Below the pieces are notes generated by a model. The model searched no databases. It worked only from the letters and a program-made list of their open reading frames with translations, and was not told where the DNA came from. From NCBI GenBank assembly GCA_025345505.1, contig JANVCC010000027.1:1177679-1241678 (forward strand): 64,000 nucleotides of DNA. Direction: 5' to 3'. A program made the position numbers and the translations under genes. Source of the stretch: Todiramphus chloris collaris (taxonomy: Eukaryota; Chordata; Aves; Coraciiformes; Alcedinidae). Every line of letters starts with the position of its first letter. Within the stretch, counting starts at the first letter, position 1. Positions 12,318 to 26,989 of this stretch are shown piece after piece.

Positions 12318-15300
12318 TGGAGTCGGTCTTGTTCTCTCTGATCATGTCCTTCTTTGAGATTCTGCTCCTTGAGATGAGGGCTTCCTTAGTCAGACTGAAC
12401 TCCAGTTTTTCAACAGTCAGGCTAAGACTGGCAATTCTGCTCCTTGCCACCAAAGGTAGGCTGACATCTCCACACGCCCGCTGGCCTCACACACGCAGGT
12501 GGCACTCAGCAGGTGTGCACACAGCCAGCAGGGTTCCTACCTCCTCCTCAAAAACCAACTCAAAACACAGCTGCAGTCCCCAAAACAAGGTGTGTGCCCG
12601 AATGACAACAAATCTGTCAAAACTTGTTACAATTCATGCTTATTTACAAACATTCTGAACACATCAATAGCCTTCACCCCTGAAACAAACCTGGGACAGT
12701 CTGAACTGACAGAAACACAAACCCAAGCAAAGAGCACGCTCCAGCGAGCTGATGTGTATTTTCCTAGTAAGGTTGGAGAAGGACAGGAAATAGGAAAAAA
12801 AAGGGGGAGGAAAAAAGTGCAATCACAGCTTTTCAGTCATAGCTTCTGAGCTGCAGAGGTGGGGGGAACTTGTTGGGACCGCACACAGAAGCAAGAACTT
12901 GCTTTCAACTTCCACCTCTTTGCCTTGTCCTTGCCTGATCTGCTTTGCCACTGTGTCTGGCCACACGTCTCTCACCTGAACCTCAACTTGCTGACTGACT
13001 TACTGGTCCTGGTAGTCGTGAAAAAGGTGTGTTAAAATGCTCTGAATCCTTTTTTTTTTTCTTATTTTAAGCTAATATTGCTCAACCAATACCAGTAGGT
13101 GCAACAGGCCACACTACAGTGCACTGGGACAGATTCCTGCTTCCTTTTTCCTTTTTTTCTGAGGATAGACATAGCTCCTCCAGCTTGCCTTCATTTGTGT
13201 CCACACATACCATGACATTTGCTCTGTTGCATGTTAAAAAGAAGATATAGAGATATATACATATATATTTGTTTTGCTTAAAGAGCAACAGAGAAGACAT
13301 GCATTTTCAGTGATTCTTGAACTTGGTCAGGGTAACATAACCCTGTATGGCTTGTTTGTATCCTAGATGCTAAAAACTCATTAGATACAGAAAAAAATTG
13401 TTATGAAGTAGTGAATCAAGTTTCCTCACATATTTCTGAAGTAACTAGCAGCTTGTAAAAAGAAGCAGAAAATTTTGAGAGCCATACCTTAGTTTGCACT
13501 TAACTTTTTATATTTTTCATTACTTTCAGCTTCAGCACCATAAGACTCGGTTCCTGGTCATTCAGAGAAGTTCCCTTAGATCCAGTGCTGTATGAACCAC
13601 AGTAGCATAGGTAAAGTAAAATCATTTTGTGATTGAATGTATGTTTCAAACAGATTCATTCATTATTCCTTTTAATGGGAGATGAAAGTACTCTGCATTA
13701 TAGGAATGAAATACACTCTTGAAATCTCTGCTCTCAGGAATCCAGCTATTACCCCCCTTTTGTAATCCCTTAGTAAGTGGGAAAATGAGAGGGGAGGTGA
13801 AAAAACAAGTCTGAAATTATGATAAAAAAGGAATAAAAACCCAAGAAAGGAATTATAAAAAAAGGTGGGAGGGAACACTTCTAGTCATGGGTATTTCTCA
13901 CTGCAGGGACTTAAACTCACCCCTCAACTGAATGAGAACATGAAGGGAGGTTAATGTTGAGAAGGAAAGCATAGTGGGCTTTTACCACATATTTTCTCCT
14001 TCCCGAAGTGCTGCCTTCAGCAAAGATTTCGGAGAAGACATTGATTGGTCATAGACTTAATTCAAGGTGAAGTTTTCCAGTTTCTGCAAGAACACTTGGA
14101 AATCTTTCCCAATAAATACATAACCATGATTTATAGAAATTTGCTTCAGGCAGATTTCAGTTTTTTCAGGGAAAATTGATACAAAATGCACTGTAAAATA
14201 GCTGCTTGGCAGGAACCCCCCAAACCAACTTCCACTCAACAACAACAAAAAAATCAAAACACAATCAAGAAGGTTATTTTCTGATAAGCCTCTATAAAGT
14301 AAATAAACAAGAGCTAGCTTTTGAGATCATTAATCATGACAGCACTCCTTGCCTCTAGAAGAAGGCTCTCCAGCTTCTTCAGAATAGCTTCTAACATGCT
14401 TGCAGCACTCCCCAGGGTGGAAGGCTCTCAGGTTTTGTCCACAACTTAGTAATAAGAGGTAAAGATGAGAGCAGTATCTAATTGCATCTTAGTCTCCATG
14501 AAAGCAGAGAGGCCTGTGTTCCTAGTGTAATTTCTGTTCTGAAGCATCAGCCCAAGCACTGCTAGGAAGTGGTTTATCAGCTCGCACTTCCCAGTACTCA
14601 AGCACAGGCTGTCCAGTAACCAGGCACAGACAAGACGGTGACCGACTGGATAGCAGGACTGTGTGATTTGTCTGCATGTGAAACATTGCAGGAAGCATGA
14701 CAAATTATGTGCTTGGGGAGGTTTAAATGAAACTTTTCCAGGTGCCGAATGAAAATGTAGAAGGTCATCTTGTTATATCTCTGTGACTAATGGAACTGGA
14801 CAAAACATTCTTCTAAATATCGTACTGTGATTTGACAGCAAGTGTAAAGGAAGTACAAGAGTTTTGATTTCAAGCAATAGAGAGAATTTAAGCAAGCGCA
14901 AGCTTAAATGCCTCGCTGTTAATATCTGCAATTACTCACCCTTAAGTAATTTTAAATTTAGCAGATGGAACTCTTCCTCTAATGGCAGAAGCCAACATGA
15001 TTAATCTTGGATTTAAATGCTATTTAACTCCAAAGTGTTCAAAAAGCTGAAGCCAAATATTGTAAACATAGCTAATCTGAAAACACATGAGAACATTACA
15101 ACACAATTCGAATCCCTCTCCTTACTCACCTTGCACTTGGGGTAAACACGCAGCACTCAGCCTTGCATTCAAGTACAAATTCTCCAGATTCAAGAACCAA
15201 CTGATGAGTAAAGTGCAAATAAAACCAGGCAAGTCTATTTTGCTTCATTATAGACCACGCTGCAAACTTCAGCTGCACTTCTGTTATTCCCATTTCTTTT

Positions 15301-16417
15301 TTTTCCTTGCCTTGAAACACCATTTTTTACAGTATTAGTTTTAGGGGATACTGTGTATGCCTTTCATTTTAATTATAGTTTCAAGGTACTTGTTTACCTA
15401 CAATTAGCACAGCATGAAGCTGAAGGAGAGCACCGGTTGGGCCCAGAATAACCTCATAATTTTCTCCTTATTCTCAGCTGTCTAAACTCTAAGGCTCCAG
15501 ATTGTTTGATTCCCATTTGGATTTTTAGCCCATCATGAACTTGACACAGTTGCTAAGATACGTATCAGTCTGCACCGTGTTGATACAATATTATTTAAAC
15601 ACTTGAAAGGGCAGCCTAACAGTTCTCTGTAAACACACAACTCCACCATAAACTGTTCTCAGCAGAAACAAGCAGCCTGACACCAGAATTAAATCCAGGG
15701 TATTTCACAGAGTACTACAGAAGCCTGCATGAGCTTGTACCCACGGCAGCAAAGCACCTCTCAGCTGTGTTGCCCCCTGATCTACCATCACCTCACACAC
15801 ACCTCCTCCAGCTCGCTGCCTGCAGCAGACCCCCTGTCTCCTGAATCCATACCAAGCACGGCTCCTCTCCTCCCACAGCTGCCACAAGGATGCAGGGAGT
15901 TTGATTCAATGTTAGTAGCCCAGGGACAGCAATTGCTTCCAGTCCTGCTTCAGTAGCCTGCCCAAAGCTGATCTGACTGGGAGCCCTTCTCACGACTGAA
16001 GGTCTTGCTGCAGTACGTGCTGTTGAAATAGAAAAAGTAAAAGTTCACCCCTTTGTGAGAAAGGGCCAGAGACTCCCACAGTCAGCAGGAAAGCCCACGG
16101 AGATAACACAGGCTAAGCTCAGGAGGCTTTTTGAATAACTGACCTTTGTCTTCCACAATACTTTGTTAGCTTGGACAACAACTGTATGGGAAGAGATTCA
16201 AAGACTTGCTCAGCTGGAGCCAGTCAGTCTTCACTGAAATCCAAAGAAACTCTTTTGCAGAGCTAAGACTTGAACATTTTGTCAGCAGTCTCTACTGCTC
16301 AGCCTTAGCACATGGACCAGGGAGCCATACGTCACCTTATGCGACCAGCAACTCTTCTGGTGCTGGTTCTCCCCAAAGGGCACATGCGAGGAAAGCATCC
16401 AGCAGTGCCTCGCAGGT
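12318..16417. other. intergenic DNA, nothing recognised
   Basis: AT-rich DNA with poly-T runs and short chance frames. The first 250 bases right of the LTR (to about 12560) are somewhat GC-richer and may include older repeat, but I could not assign a family. Confidence 0.45.
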
Positions 16418-17020
16418 GATAGACAGAGAAGGCCAACAGCATCCTGGCCTGGATTAGAAATAGTATGAGCAGCAGAAGTAGGGAGCTGATTGTCCCCCTG
16501 TACTCAGCACTGGTGAGGCCTCACCTTGAGTACTGTGTCCAGTTCTGGGCACCTCAGTCCAAGAAAGATATTGAGGTGCTGGAGTGGGTGCAGAGGAGGC
16601 AACGAAGCTGGTCAAGGGATTGGAGAACAGATCATATAAGGATCATTTGAAGGAGCTGGGCCTGTTTAGTTTGAGGAAGAGGAGGCTGAGGGGAGACCAC
16701 ATCACTCTCTACAACTCCCTGGAGGGACATTGTAGAGAGGCTGGTGCTGATTTCTTCTCTCAGGTAATTAGGGATAGAACCAGAGGGAATGGCCTAAAGC
16801 TGAAGTAGGTTTAGACTAGATATTAGGAAAAAATTCTCCATGGAAAGGATAGTGAAATATTGGAATGGGCTGCCCAGGGAGGGGGTTGAGTCACCATCCC
16901 TGGATGGGTTTAAGCATCGCTTGGATGTGGTGTTGAGGGACATGGTCTAGGGGTGAACTTGTAGGGCTTATGGTTGGACATGATGATCCCAAGGGTCTTT
17001 TCCAACCTGAGTGATTCTGA
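16418..17020 (+). repeat. CR1 LINE, 5'-truncated, plus orientation
   Basis: Translation gives the C-terminal part of the CR1 reverse transcriptase protein: '[16 protein letters not shown]' at about 16509-16556, then in another frame '[17 protein letters not shown]' and '[12 protein letters not shown]' (to about 16805). The family's usual 3' untranslated part follows, with 'ggatgggtttaag' and 'tgatgatcccaagggtcttt', ending in 'gtgattctga' at 17020. The frame shift between the two protein parts and in-frame stops show that it is dead. It contains only the last 600 bases of a 4.5-kb element, typical for bird CR1. Confidence 0.93.
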
Positions 17021-17779
17021 CAAGCCAGAGCAGCTCACTCACCACAGGCCAACCTTACAACAGCATTTTGATTTTAATAGCCAATACAAGCCCCAACAAC
17101 TTCCATGATCATTTCCAACTTCCAGAAGATAGAAAGGAACATCTTACAGTAAAGATCCATAGCTGGGACCCAAGATGCAGGGATCACATCCCATGCTGGG
17201 TGCCAGCAGCATTGTCCTGGTGCAATCCTCTCCAGCACCAAAACAAACACTGGCATCAGCAGGCAAAGTTTTCAAAGACAGAAAAAAAACTATCCCCAAA
17301 TTGCATATTGTTTTCAAAGTAAAAACATTTGTATCCACAACATACTTTGATGAGTCCAGGATATCATAATCTTGAGAGCTGTTTTCTTCAATATAGGTGA
17401 TGCAGGTGCTCAAAACACCTGAAAATCCTTCCCCATTTACCTCATTAATGCCTTCAGGGTTTGTTTTTACAGTAATTATGCCAAGTTTCTTTATGTCAGC
17501 CTTAAATTATAACAGCATCTTTGGCTGTTTTCCTGCTGTCGGTTAACTGCATTAATAATGATACTGGTAAATGTGGGGGGTTTTTACTTCCTCCATCAGA
17601 GAACATTCAGTCTACCCTTCAATATTTTTGATATTTTTGGTTCAGGCCACAATTTTTTCAGTGCCTTACCTTCTTTCTTTTCTGGTTGTTGAAATTGCTG
17701 GATTAACTTCTCTTCTACTTGATTTTGCCTTTTTCTATATATTCCTGTTCATACCTGAAAACCTTAAGTTCCCAATGAT

Positions 17780-18090
17780 GAGATGAAGAAAAGCAGGGCA
17801 GGCTGGGATGCAGCCAGTGATGGATCACCAGGCAAGTCCAAAGCTGCAAGGCAGGTCCAAGCCAGGCAGCGACGTGCACATCAGGGCAGGGATCCAGATC
17901 AGCAGGATAGGGACAGAGCTGAACACCCCTGCTCCCATAGGGCTTGAGAAGGGGCCAGTGCCTCTGGGCTGGGCTTAAATGGGGCTCCTGACGCCAATGG
18001 CAGGTGTGTGGGGTAGAGGCTGCAGGTGAGGCTGGTCAGAGCCGTTAAGGAAAATGTGTCCTTAGCGTCCATAGGGCTGTGACACCACAA
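17780..18090. repeat. GC-rich segment with short internal near-repeats, possible old LTR fragment
   Basis: The segment has a locally repeated texture: 'aggcaagtccaaagctgcaa' is followed closely by 'aggcaggtccaagccaggca'. It is GC-rich within AT-rich DNA. Such text is common inside avian LTRs, but I found no convincing TG...CA ends or flanking repeat, so the family assignment is weak. Confidence 0.25.
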
Positions 18091-19379
18091 ACACAGATCC
18101 AAACATAACCATGGATGCTGTGATAGGCCAAGGATATTAACAAAGGGTCACCACCAGCCAGAAAAGAAGAGCAATGTGGGCTACAGATGTATGGATTTAA
18201 ATTCATACCCTCTACTTGGGTGATTCCTCTCTGTGCCCTCGTGAGAACCTTCTCCAGAATGAGTCAAACAAAATACTCTCAATATATATCACATATGAGG
18301 GAAGACTTTTTTTTTTCCTTCATGCAAATATTTTCAACCTCCCTAACACACGGATGAACTTTTGGATGCACTATCTAACCAGCAGGGTTCTCAATTACTA
18401 TATGGGCAAAGACTTTAATGAGACCCTTCTCACAGCCACCAGAGCATTGTCTTTGGACTAACCATGTATCTGTATCAATCATCTGCCTTCTAGAGACCAT
18501 TAGATCAGGTCCAGAAGCATATCCCAAGTCAAACGGTGGAAATAATCCAGTGAAAGGAGCTCTCTGTCAAAAATGGCCTTTATCTGACAGAAGAGGCCAC
18601 GGCACACTACTTTTTCTGAGTTTTGTTTTCAGTCACATCATTTTATGTGTTTGCAGAGACAGCCGCTTGACACGATTCTGAGGGCTTGTTCTAGGGTTTT
18701 CTGAGTTTTCTGTTGTCGGTTGGCACTATGTGCACATCCAGCTCTTCTGAAAGCCCACACTGCGGCCGCTGACCAAGCGTTTACATGTTGGCATGTCATG
18801 GTCTGTTGCTCCAAATTCCTATCAGATTTCCATGTAAGCTACAAGGTTAGGAAGATACGGAATACTTCATTTCGTTACTGAGAAATCATAATTTTTTGAT
18901 GGTCATGAGGCATTTTTTACAGTAACAGGGTGTGGTGACTGCGAGGTCTCTCGTTTGAGACAAAGATGACCATGGCCAGAAGAGATGATACAGAGCATGG
19001 AGGAGGCACGTGGTCCAAAGACCTGCGAGTATGAGAGCTTTTTTCAGGAGAAGGGAGAAAAGAAATTATTCTCCAGTCCTACTCTGATCCCATGAAACAG
19101 TAAATGTGGAGACCCAGGATATTCCAGTTAGCGCATCCTAGGATTTGAGTCCCACTATTTCACATCTCTGAGTAAATATTTTCACCATTTTAAAAAGAAA
19201 ATAAACCAAAGCACTGTTTTAACATAGAATCATAGACCTGACCATCTTAAGATCCTGGTGCTTGGATGAATAGTGAAGTAAGCGTACATTTTTCATTGTA
19301 AAACCAGCACTAGAAAGTGTCCCTACATATTCTCAGGCCACGATGACACTCTCTAGTTAGGAGTGATGAGGAGGGCTAT

Positions 19380-19720
19380 AATGTAAGAAAAATCAATAGT
19401 GTTATTTTAAAATGTTCATCCATGAAAGCACAATCAACGCTTGAAAGGACCAGAAACAATCAATTTCAATGAGCAGTTAATATTAGGTAATAGGGCAGCG
19501 CAGAGATAGATAAAGATTAAACTGATAGGAAAGAATATTTAAAGCATTAATTAGATACACTAGAGCTTAATGCCCCTTGGAAGAGTTTTTGAAAGAAGGC
19601 TCTATCTTGAAGTTTCACATTCCATTGCAAAATTACGTCAATCAAGTAGCGCATGATAAATGTGCCACTGAAAACTATTTTCTTTTAAAACAATTATAAT
19701 TTGTTAAGCTAAAGTGTATA
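19380..19720. promoter_or_regulatory. candidate conserved non-coding element (enhancer-like)
   Basis: An AT-rich, non-repetitive block dense in homeodomain cores (TTAATTAG-type, CAATTATAATTTG) and GATA cores (AGATAGATAAAG, CTGATAGG), with no coding frame. The texture, balanced AT-rich DNA without decayed CpG or simple repeats, is what deeply conserved vertebrate enhancers usually look like. Conservation itself cannot be seen from one sequence. Confidence 0.35.
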
Positions 19721-20059
19721 CTGCTGGCTGGATTCTACAAGAGCATGTCACGACCTTTCTTCCCGTCTCCAAAGGTAAAGTTGTGCTCACCAGAGGAAAG
19801 TTGCTTACATGCCTAAGCAAACAAGCACCTAAATCTATGGCGAAGTAAATGACATCTTCAGATTAGGATTCCAAACTGGAGCTGTCATAACAGAGTAGGA
19901 AACCTTCTTCATGTGAAAGAGATGAATGCCAAAGAGGAAAATGACCCCATTTTCTTGTTCTTGTTCTTGCTCAGGAGCACTTGGAAGCAGGTATCCTTTT
20001 TGGTTGTAAGATGTATGTACATACATTAATATATAAGGGATATGTCCATTCCCTGTCAT

Positions 20060-23000
20060 GGCAAACTAATTTATTCCTTATTTCAAAGGTTTACGGGAGA
20101 ATCTCAGGAGAATAGAAACATATCACAAGACATAAACCCACAAAACCCAAACAAAAACCAAAAAAACCCCAACCCAAAACAAAACAGAGCAAACTAGCTA
20201 AGGAGTCTGGAAAGCATCTATAAGGTGCACACTGTAGAAAATGGGACCAGATTTAAAGAGGGAGGTAAGGGAGTACTCGAGCCTAAGCGATCCAAAGTTT
20301 TACAATATTCTCTGGCATACAGTGGGACTGGTTGACACTGGGGCCTTGTTAAGGCCTTGATTTACCTTTGATGGTATCAGACAGCCAATAACAGTCTACC
20401 CAAAGATAAACCAATGGTGTATAGAGTATTCTTAGTCCAGGTTAAATCTGAAAGGCTATTTTTCTATGCTAGCATGGCAGTAAATATATCATTAATTATT
20501 CCTCTCAGTTTTATTATCTAGTGCTCTTCAGTGGAAGTACAGTTTGAAGGACAGAGGACACTTTGTCACAAGCAAAAAGCCCAAGTCAGCATTTTGTCCA
20601 ATTTCCTGTAACTTTGTCATGGAAACAGCATAAAACTTTCTCAAGACACGCCTTGAACTAGCAGAATATGTACATTAAGTGCTGTATTTCACCCTAGGAA
20701 GACACTAAACAATCTCCCCTCCCCTAAACCCACTAACCTCACTTGACAGAGCATTCATTTATCTTGTGGACATGCAGAGAAAGAAAAACCTGAGCAAAAA
20801 GCACTACATATTCATTCTTCCTGAGAGAGAGAAGGACAGAAAGGTGATTTATGGGGGGTAGAGGGCTGTTAGCATAAGCAATGGTATCTCCGTGGAAATG
20901 AAATAGACATTAAGAAAAAGCTTTCTTACAGAAGTACAGAAAGCCTGTTCTCAAATTTGCTTCTCTGTGATCCCGAAGGGGAGATTATGCTTAGATGATG
21001 CTCACTTGGATTAAAACCTGTCAGAATTTGAAACATCTTTTTGGTACCAAGTCTCAAAATATCGCGTGTGTTTGAATTCCTAAACCAGATGGAAAGCAAA
21101 GCACTTTCTGGAAAGAAAAAAAAACCAAAACAGTCTGAAGTGTCACTTAGTACATTTCAAAAAATGTTATTATGAAGGATTTTCAGCATTTCTCAGCCAT
21201 CCATTCAGAGTATTAATTCAGACAGCTTACGGGAGATTTGTACTCTGTGTCTACAAAAATAGACATAAGCGATGAAGCACAGACCTGGGCAGACATAACC
21301 TTGCAGCCTGCCGTGAATTAATTGCAAGCAAGTCTTGCCCAGAGGTGGCCATGGCTCCACAGCCCAGTCCCCATGTTCTCAATGACATGGTGGGTATCAG
21401 CACACTCCAGACTGCCACAGCCTCCTGCAGTGGACACTGGGGTGCCACCATTCTTCCTGGAGCTCCCTGACGTATTGCTCAACAAGCCAGGTGGTACCTG
21501 GCAGGTCAAACATGCACCGCGGGGCATAACAGCTTGTTCCATATACAACTTGTGTCACCACAACTCACACACACAGGGGAAGAGCCCAGAAAAGAAAGCG
21601 CTGGTTCCAGACTCCTTGGATGAGCTGCGTGCTTTGGCAGAAATTGTGACAGATTTCTCAAACACCAGTGGACCTAAAAGCCAGGCAGAAAGTGTATGGC
21701 TTCGTCTGCTTGGCCAAGGACATCTCAGCCTTTTCAAACTGGAAAAATAAACACGGGAGAGATTCAGTTGTTGTGTTTACAAGAACAGTAAAGAAAAAAA
21801 AACCTGAAGAAATTGGAAGAGAAAAGAGCTCTTTGGTGGGAGCCGGACTCTATGGGAGTTATTTGGAATTTCCCCAGCCAGCTGAATCCAGGGGAAGGCT
21901 GATTTTCCACTGCCCTGCACCTTGTAGAATCATTTACACTCCTCAAGTGGATGTAAAAATGTTACAGACACTAACAGTGCCATTTAACACCCACTTTGCA
22001 GAGGTGTTAATGTCTAAACAAAGTACAAGCTCAAGGAGAGCAGGCCCAGAGACGTCCAGTTAGGAGGGATTGCTGAGGAAGTGCAGGCTCCTCGGCTGTG
22101 GGGCACCGGCAGCCGGGGCACTTCTTCCTGCTTCCTCACGCCAGAGCCGTTCCACGTGGGCACACTCTGTCGCTGCCAAAAACACTGCTCAGAGGAGCTT
22201 ACCTTTTGGTGGGTGTCATGGGTGCTGGAGAGCTACTTCCCCATGACCTCCCCTCATCCCAAGCAGTGCCTCCGAGACAATCCAGTGCTCTGCCTGCTGC
22301 CGGTGATGGGCTCCATCCCCACAGGGTCCCTCATGCTGCTCTGAAAGGGAGGTCACGGGGGGCATGGCTGACCCAGCACACGTAGCCTGCCAGCCCAAAG
22401 CATGCCAGGTCAGCCTGAGAGAGACGAAGCACCGGAGCAGCCCGAGGAGCACAGCCCGTGCCAAGCATTGCTGCGCTGGCCAAGCAGTGACCTGGCACAG
22501 TGCTGGCGACCAGACTGACGTGGCTGTTGCCTCCAGCAGTTTCAGGGTGCTCTCTGAAGGAAGAGGGAGAAGCTCTCTCTCACCCCCATGGTGGCCGGGC
22601 AGCGTGGCCAGGCTGGACACGGCTCCCTCAGGGAGAGCTGGGCGCGGATGGGTGCAGGGCGCTGGCTGCAAAAGTGTCGGGAAAAGCCCCAGAGCGAGCA
22701 GAGGCTAAAGGCGCCCTGTGTGGCAATGGCACCCGGCTGGCAAAGGCGGCACTGACCCAGCTCTGCTGCCCGCAGGCTGTAGCTTCTCAGTGCCTCTCTG
22801 TTTTATCAGTTCCTAGACACTTCTGAATCCCTCTGTGAAACTTGCTGTGTAAACAGCATTGATAAATGCCATCCTCTAAAATAAAATCGATGGTGGTTCC
22901 CGCTCTCTTTGTTTGTTTTCCTGAGGGTTAGAGAGTGAAGAGCCAGCAGAGAACAGGGGAGGGAGAGCACAACATTAACAGGAATAAAAGACAACAGGGC

Positions 23001-24564
23001 AACTCTCAAATATATTTCTCACAGCACATCATGACAGAAAGGAGTGAGACAGAGAGAGAGAGAAGGGGACAAAGGCAGATGAGAGTAGGCTGCAGGTGGG
23101 GGCAACACCAAACCCACCACCCACCCCAGTGCTAAAAAGCCCCATTAAAATGTGGCAGGTGTGTCGTTTTTTTGTTTTAAAGGCAAAACTGCACCGTAAA
23201 TCGATGTTGGCAGGTTTAGAAAAGAGGTGCCAAATGTATTCGGTCCTGCCTTTGAGCAGCTTTTCTTTTCAGTTGTCTTTCGTTTTTGTCAATTTTATGG
23301 AGTTTCCTGCGGTTGCCTTGCCAGCCCCGGCAGCGCTGGCCCTGCATCTGAGGGACGCTGGCCCGTCCCTCCTCCAGCGGCTGCTGACTGCTCAGCTTCG
23401 CTCGGGGCAGGTTCCTCCTTCCCAGGCAAGACAGGCCCTTGTGTGCTTTAATGGCTTCGCAGCCACGCTGGCACCAGCTGAGGTCACCCTGAGGGACCTC
23501 GGCAGGGAACGGCAGCAGCTCCAGCCAGCAAAGGGGCAGAGACCCAGGACAGAGCACTGCAGGCACCTCTCCACTTTTAAATAAACCCAGTGTGAGCGTA
23601 AAACTCAACCCTTGCTTTTCGTGGTTTTGTCTCCTTTTCATTTAGAACTCTTCTGTTTAAGAAACAATGGCATGCAGAAAGTGCATCTGCAGCGGCAAAG
23701 AAAACGAACACACATATTCCAAGTAGGGAAAATTTGGATTTTGCCCCAAACTTATGGTCCCTGCTGCATTTGGCAAAACTCCCATTTCATTCCTTCTCTG
23801 GGTCAGGCATGGGATAGGGAGTGAGGTGGATGTTGAAGGCATCCTGGAAAGCCTTTGGAAATGAGCTAGGACACGGGACTTCATACGCTGTCCCACTGCA
23901 GAGTACAGGCAACAATCTCACCCTTCAGCTGACACAATCCCTTTTCCTCTTTTAGCTCTGGAGAAACACCTGTGGAACCTTCTGTTCATTTCTAAACATC
24001 CCTACGAGCCTGGGACAAGAGGCTGGAATTTGCTTCAGAGCACGAGTCAGTCTAAACATCTGTGCCAGGGCTGGTGAGAGGAAGAAAAGCAACAAGAGGT
24101 AGTGAAGCTCTTCAGCCATTTATTCTACAGGCCCTGGGAGTTGTGTTGCTGCTGAGGAGACAGAGGCTGTGCCTCGGGGAAAGCACCTCAGGATGGCTCT
24201 GCGGCAGGGAGGCATTTAGAGAGCACTTTTTGGATCATCTGCAACCTGACTCGGAACCAGATACTGCAGAAGACAACCAGAAGATTCCCACTGGTTCACC
24301 TCTGCATACACATCTGCACCAACCCTGGTTCAGTTCTGCATACAGATCTGTACCAACACAGCTTGTACATTTTTTAAGCGTATTAAAGGCAGCTTTTTCC
24401 AAGAAGTGAGAGCAATTTGGTCTCAGTGCTAGATCAAGAACATTACTGTTTCTTACTGGGTTCTTTATTAACTACTTGCTCACTTGCTCGTGGAAATACT
24501 GAAATGTTTTTTAATTACAAGTTGTCTTGTTAAAATAAATTAGGAGGGGAGCTTCACTCAGTCA
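20060..24564. other. intergenic DNA with GC-richer patches
   Basis: GC-richer patches lie at about 21340-21560, 22080-22780 and 23300-23570. Frames of 130-160 aa occur on both strands over them (22216-22671 minus, 23096-23584 plus), but they overlap each other, lack family motifs and are rich in R, P, S and Q, as expected of translated GC-rich non-coding DNA. A GA-rich tract lies at about 23040-23080. Confidence 0.45.
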
Positions 24565-26989
24565 CAGAATTCAGGCTACAAAACTTTAATAAAACTTGGA
24601 AGTATTGAAAAATATAATTTACAAGGTTGTACAGGCCCTTTTCTCCCCCACACCTCTCCTCTGCTTCATATGGGTGCCTGTCCCATTTGTGAATACTCTC
24701 TTTGAAGGGGGGTGTCTTTGAAGTCAGCATCTTCCATCCCAAACTGTGAAAGGTACTTAGGGAGAGATTTCTTTCTGCTCTTCAGAGAAATCTTATCCTA
24801 AGGATTTAGCTGAGGATGGCACCCGTGGCATTACATGCAACTGGGTGTGACTTGCAAATATTAACCTATTAAAGCAATTCATTCGTTTCCTCCAACAAGC
24901 GATGTGATTCAAAACGCACCTAGGGAATGTTATAAATATACATCTGTGCCTTGACTTTTCTCCCCAGGAAATCTCTGGCTAATCCCCAGTGAACAACCCG
25001 TCTCTAAGTGGGAACCATCAAATGAAAATGAACGGCCAAGTATTTTAAACTATTGCTTTTTATTATAATTACACCGGAGCACAAATAAATAAGCACTAAA
25101 TTATTGTAAAATATTGTCAATGCACTAAAGAAAGCAGAATTGATCTTCAAACAACATCTTATTACTTCAGAAGTATCAAAGTACATTTAATTACATCTTA
25201 CCTAAAAAAATCAAGTACAAAAATGAAAAGAAAATTAATATGTATTTATACTGTATATATAGAAACGGCTAATAATATATGATTACAGTTAGCCTCTAGC
25301 TACTCCTTACTCCTACACAATCTCAGGCACATACCTGACAATTTCTAATGAAATATGAAAAAAAAGCAACATGACATTCAATTTCAAGATATTGGTAAAT
25401 GTCTTACATCGGAATGAACACAGAATGATTTCATTTTATTTAAAAACCCTGTCATTTAAAAACATAGTGCCATTGTCCACTTAAAAATAAACCCAAACAA
25501 AACCAACCAAACAAAAAAAACCCCAAACAAAGTAAACCCCAAAAGGAAACCCCCATACCATTTTATACCATTTGCTTTAATTTGTCCAAAGGAGCAATAA
25601 AGTAGACATACATTGGCTAATATACGTAAACACATTTTTAGTGCAAGAATAACAAGACCTGTGACTTTACTGTGCTTTCTTGAAATCACAGTGCACTTTA
25701 CACAAATTGCTACACTATAATGTTTAACTTCAGGAGTTTAAAGCAAAGTAAGTGCATACCAAACAATTTCATATATACAGTCTTCGCAAGTGTGTGTATA
25801 TATGTGATCTGTATGTATATACAGATTGCATATTTATACAGACTACAGCTTCAATGACCGTGTGTAACTAAGCACTGTCATTCACCCTGTGACAGACACG
25901 GAGAGTGCCGAGACAACAGGCGAGGCAGGGGACGCGTGGCAGAGTTCTGACGACACGGTGCTGCTTGGACTCGAGCCATGGGGTGGGCCACCGGCCACGG
26001 GACCGCACGGTGCCGTGTGTTCTGCTCCGGCGCTGCCCGGGACCTCGGAAACGACTCCCCCCGATCCTCGCTTCCCTCCTCTGCGAAACCATTCTCACCA
26101 GCGTGAGGTTTAGGTCACGATTCTAAAGTGCTTTGAAGGTAAGTGCTTAAGTTCTATTTGACTTTGTCATGTACTGTCGCGCTTTAAAACAAAAAGCCGC
26201 TGTCTCCACGGGGTACAGTGGAGGTCTGGAAGCACACGGGCAGTTGTTTAGGAAGGGCAACGCAAACAGTGTTGAGCAACAAAAGCAAACCAAGGAGCGG
26301 TTTGACAGTGGGCTAAGTGTACAAGCAAGCCTGCTTAGGACAAGAATGCTTCAATTCCCTGATCGTTATTCCTATTATGTGCCGATATGAAGAGGACGCG
26401 ATATGAACGAACACCATCAAACAGGCCCCCGTTGCCGCGAAGGTGCCTTCCCCGCAGGGCCTGGCTCTGCAGCGGGGCTGGGCTGCACGCTGGCCGTGCA
26501 ACGCAGGAGCCGGCTCCAAAGGGAACTGCCCCAGGAGGAGACAAGTGCAGAGAAGGGGGATGGAGACTGACCCAACGCCGGCTTCCGCTGCCTCACCAGA
26601 GACGTGGTGCACGTGGGGGAAAGGGCTGAGCCAAGTATTTCGCACGCGGTTATGAAAAATTCTTCTCTTGCCACATAACAAGGAAGACAAAGCACAAACA
26701 CTTTCTGAATAATGAACCTGTTCTCTCAACAGATTTCTCACGACCAACAAGTCGTCTTCTTTCCAGCAGAAACTTTGCAAGATCTCTGGAGTTTTTCTTC
26801 TGCCATTTTCTTTCTTTAAAAGAAAAGAGAATAAGCAGAATATACAGTTGGTGTCTTTCGGATGTTACAGGCATTCAAAGATTCCTTCACAGCCTCTGTT
26901 TTTTTTTCATGTCTTCTGTCATTTTGGCTGTGAGGGGCTCTTTAAATCTGCACTTCAACTGTGTGCCCGTTCCAGCCACTGTATATTCA

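Noticed and set aside
19222-19245. CR1 3'-end fragment ('atagaatcatagac')
   Set aside because: About 15 matching bases only; too short to separate from chance.
22216-23641. Overlapping 140-160-aa frames on both strands
   Set aside because: Both strands are open because of GC-rich composition; no splice support and no recognisable domain.
25868-26780. Coding exons in the GC-richer patches left of the 29.1 kb stop
   Set aside because: They lie inside the likely 3' UTR, frames on both strands overlap, and no phase-compatible splice sites are present.
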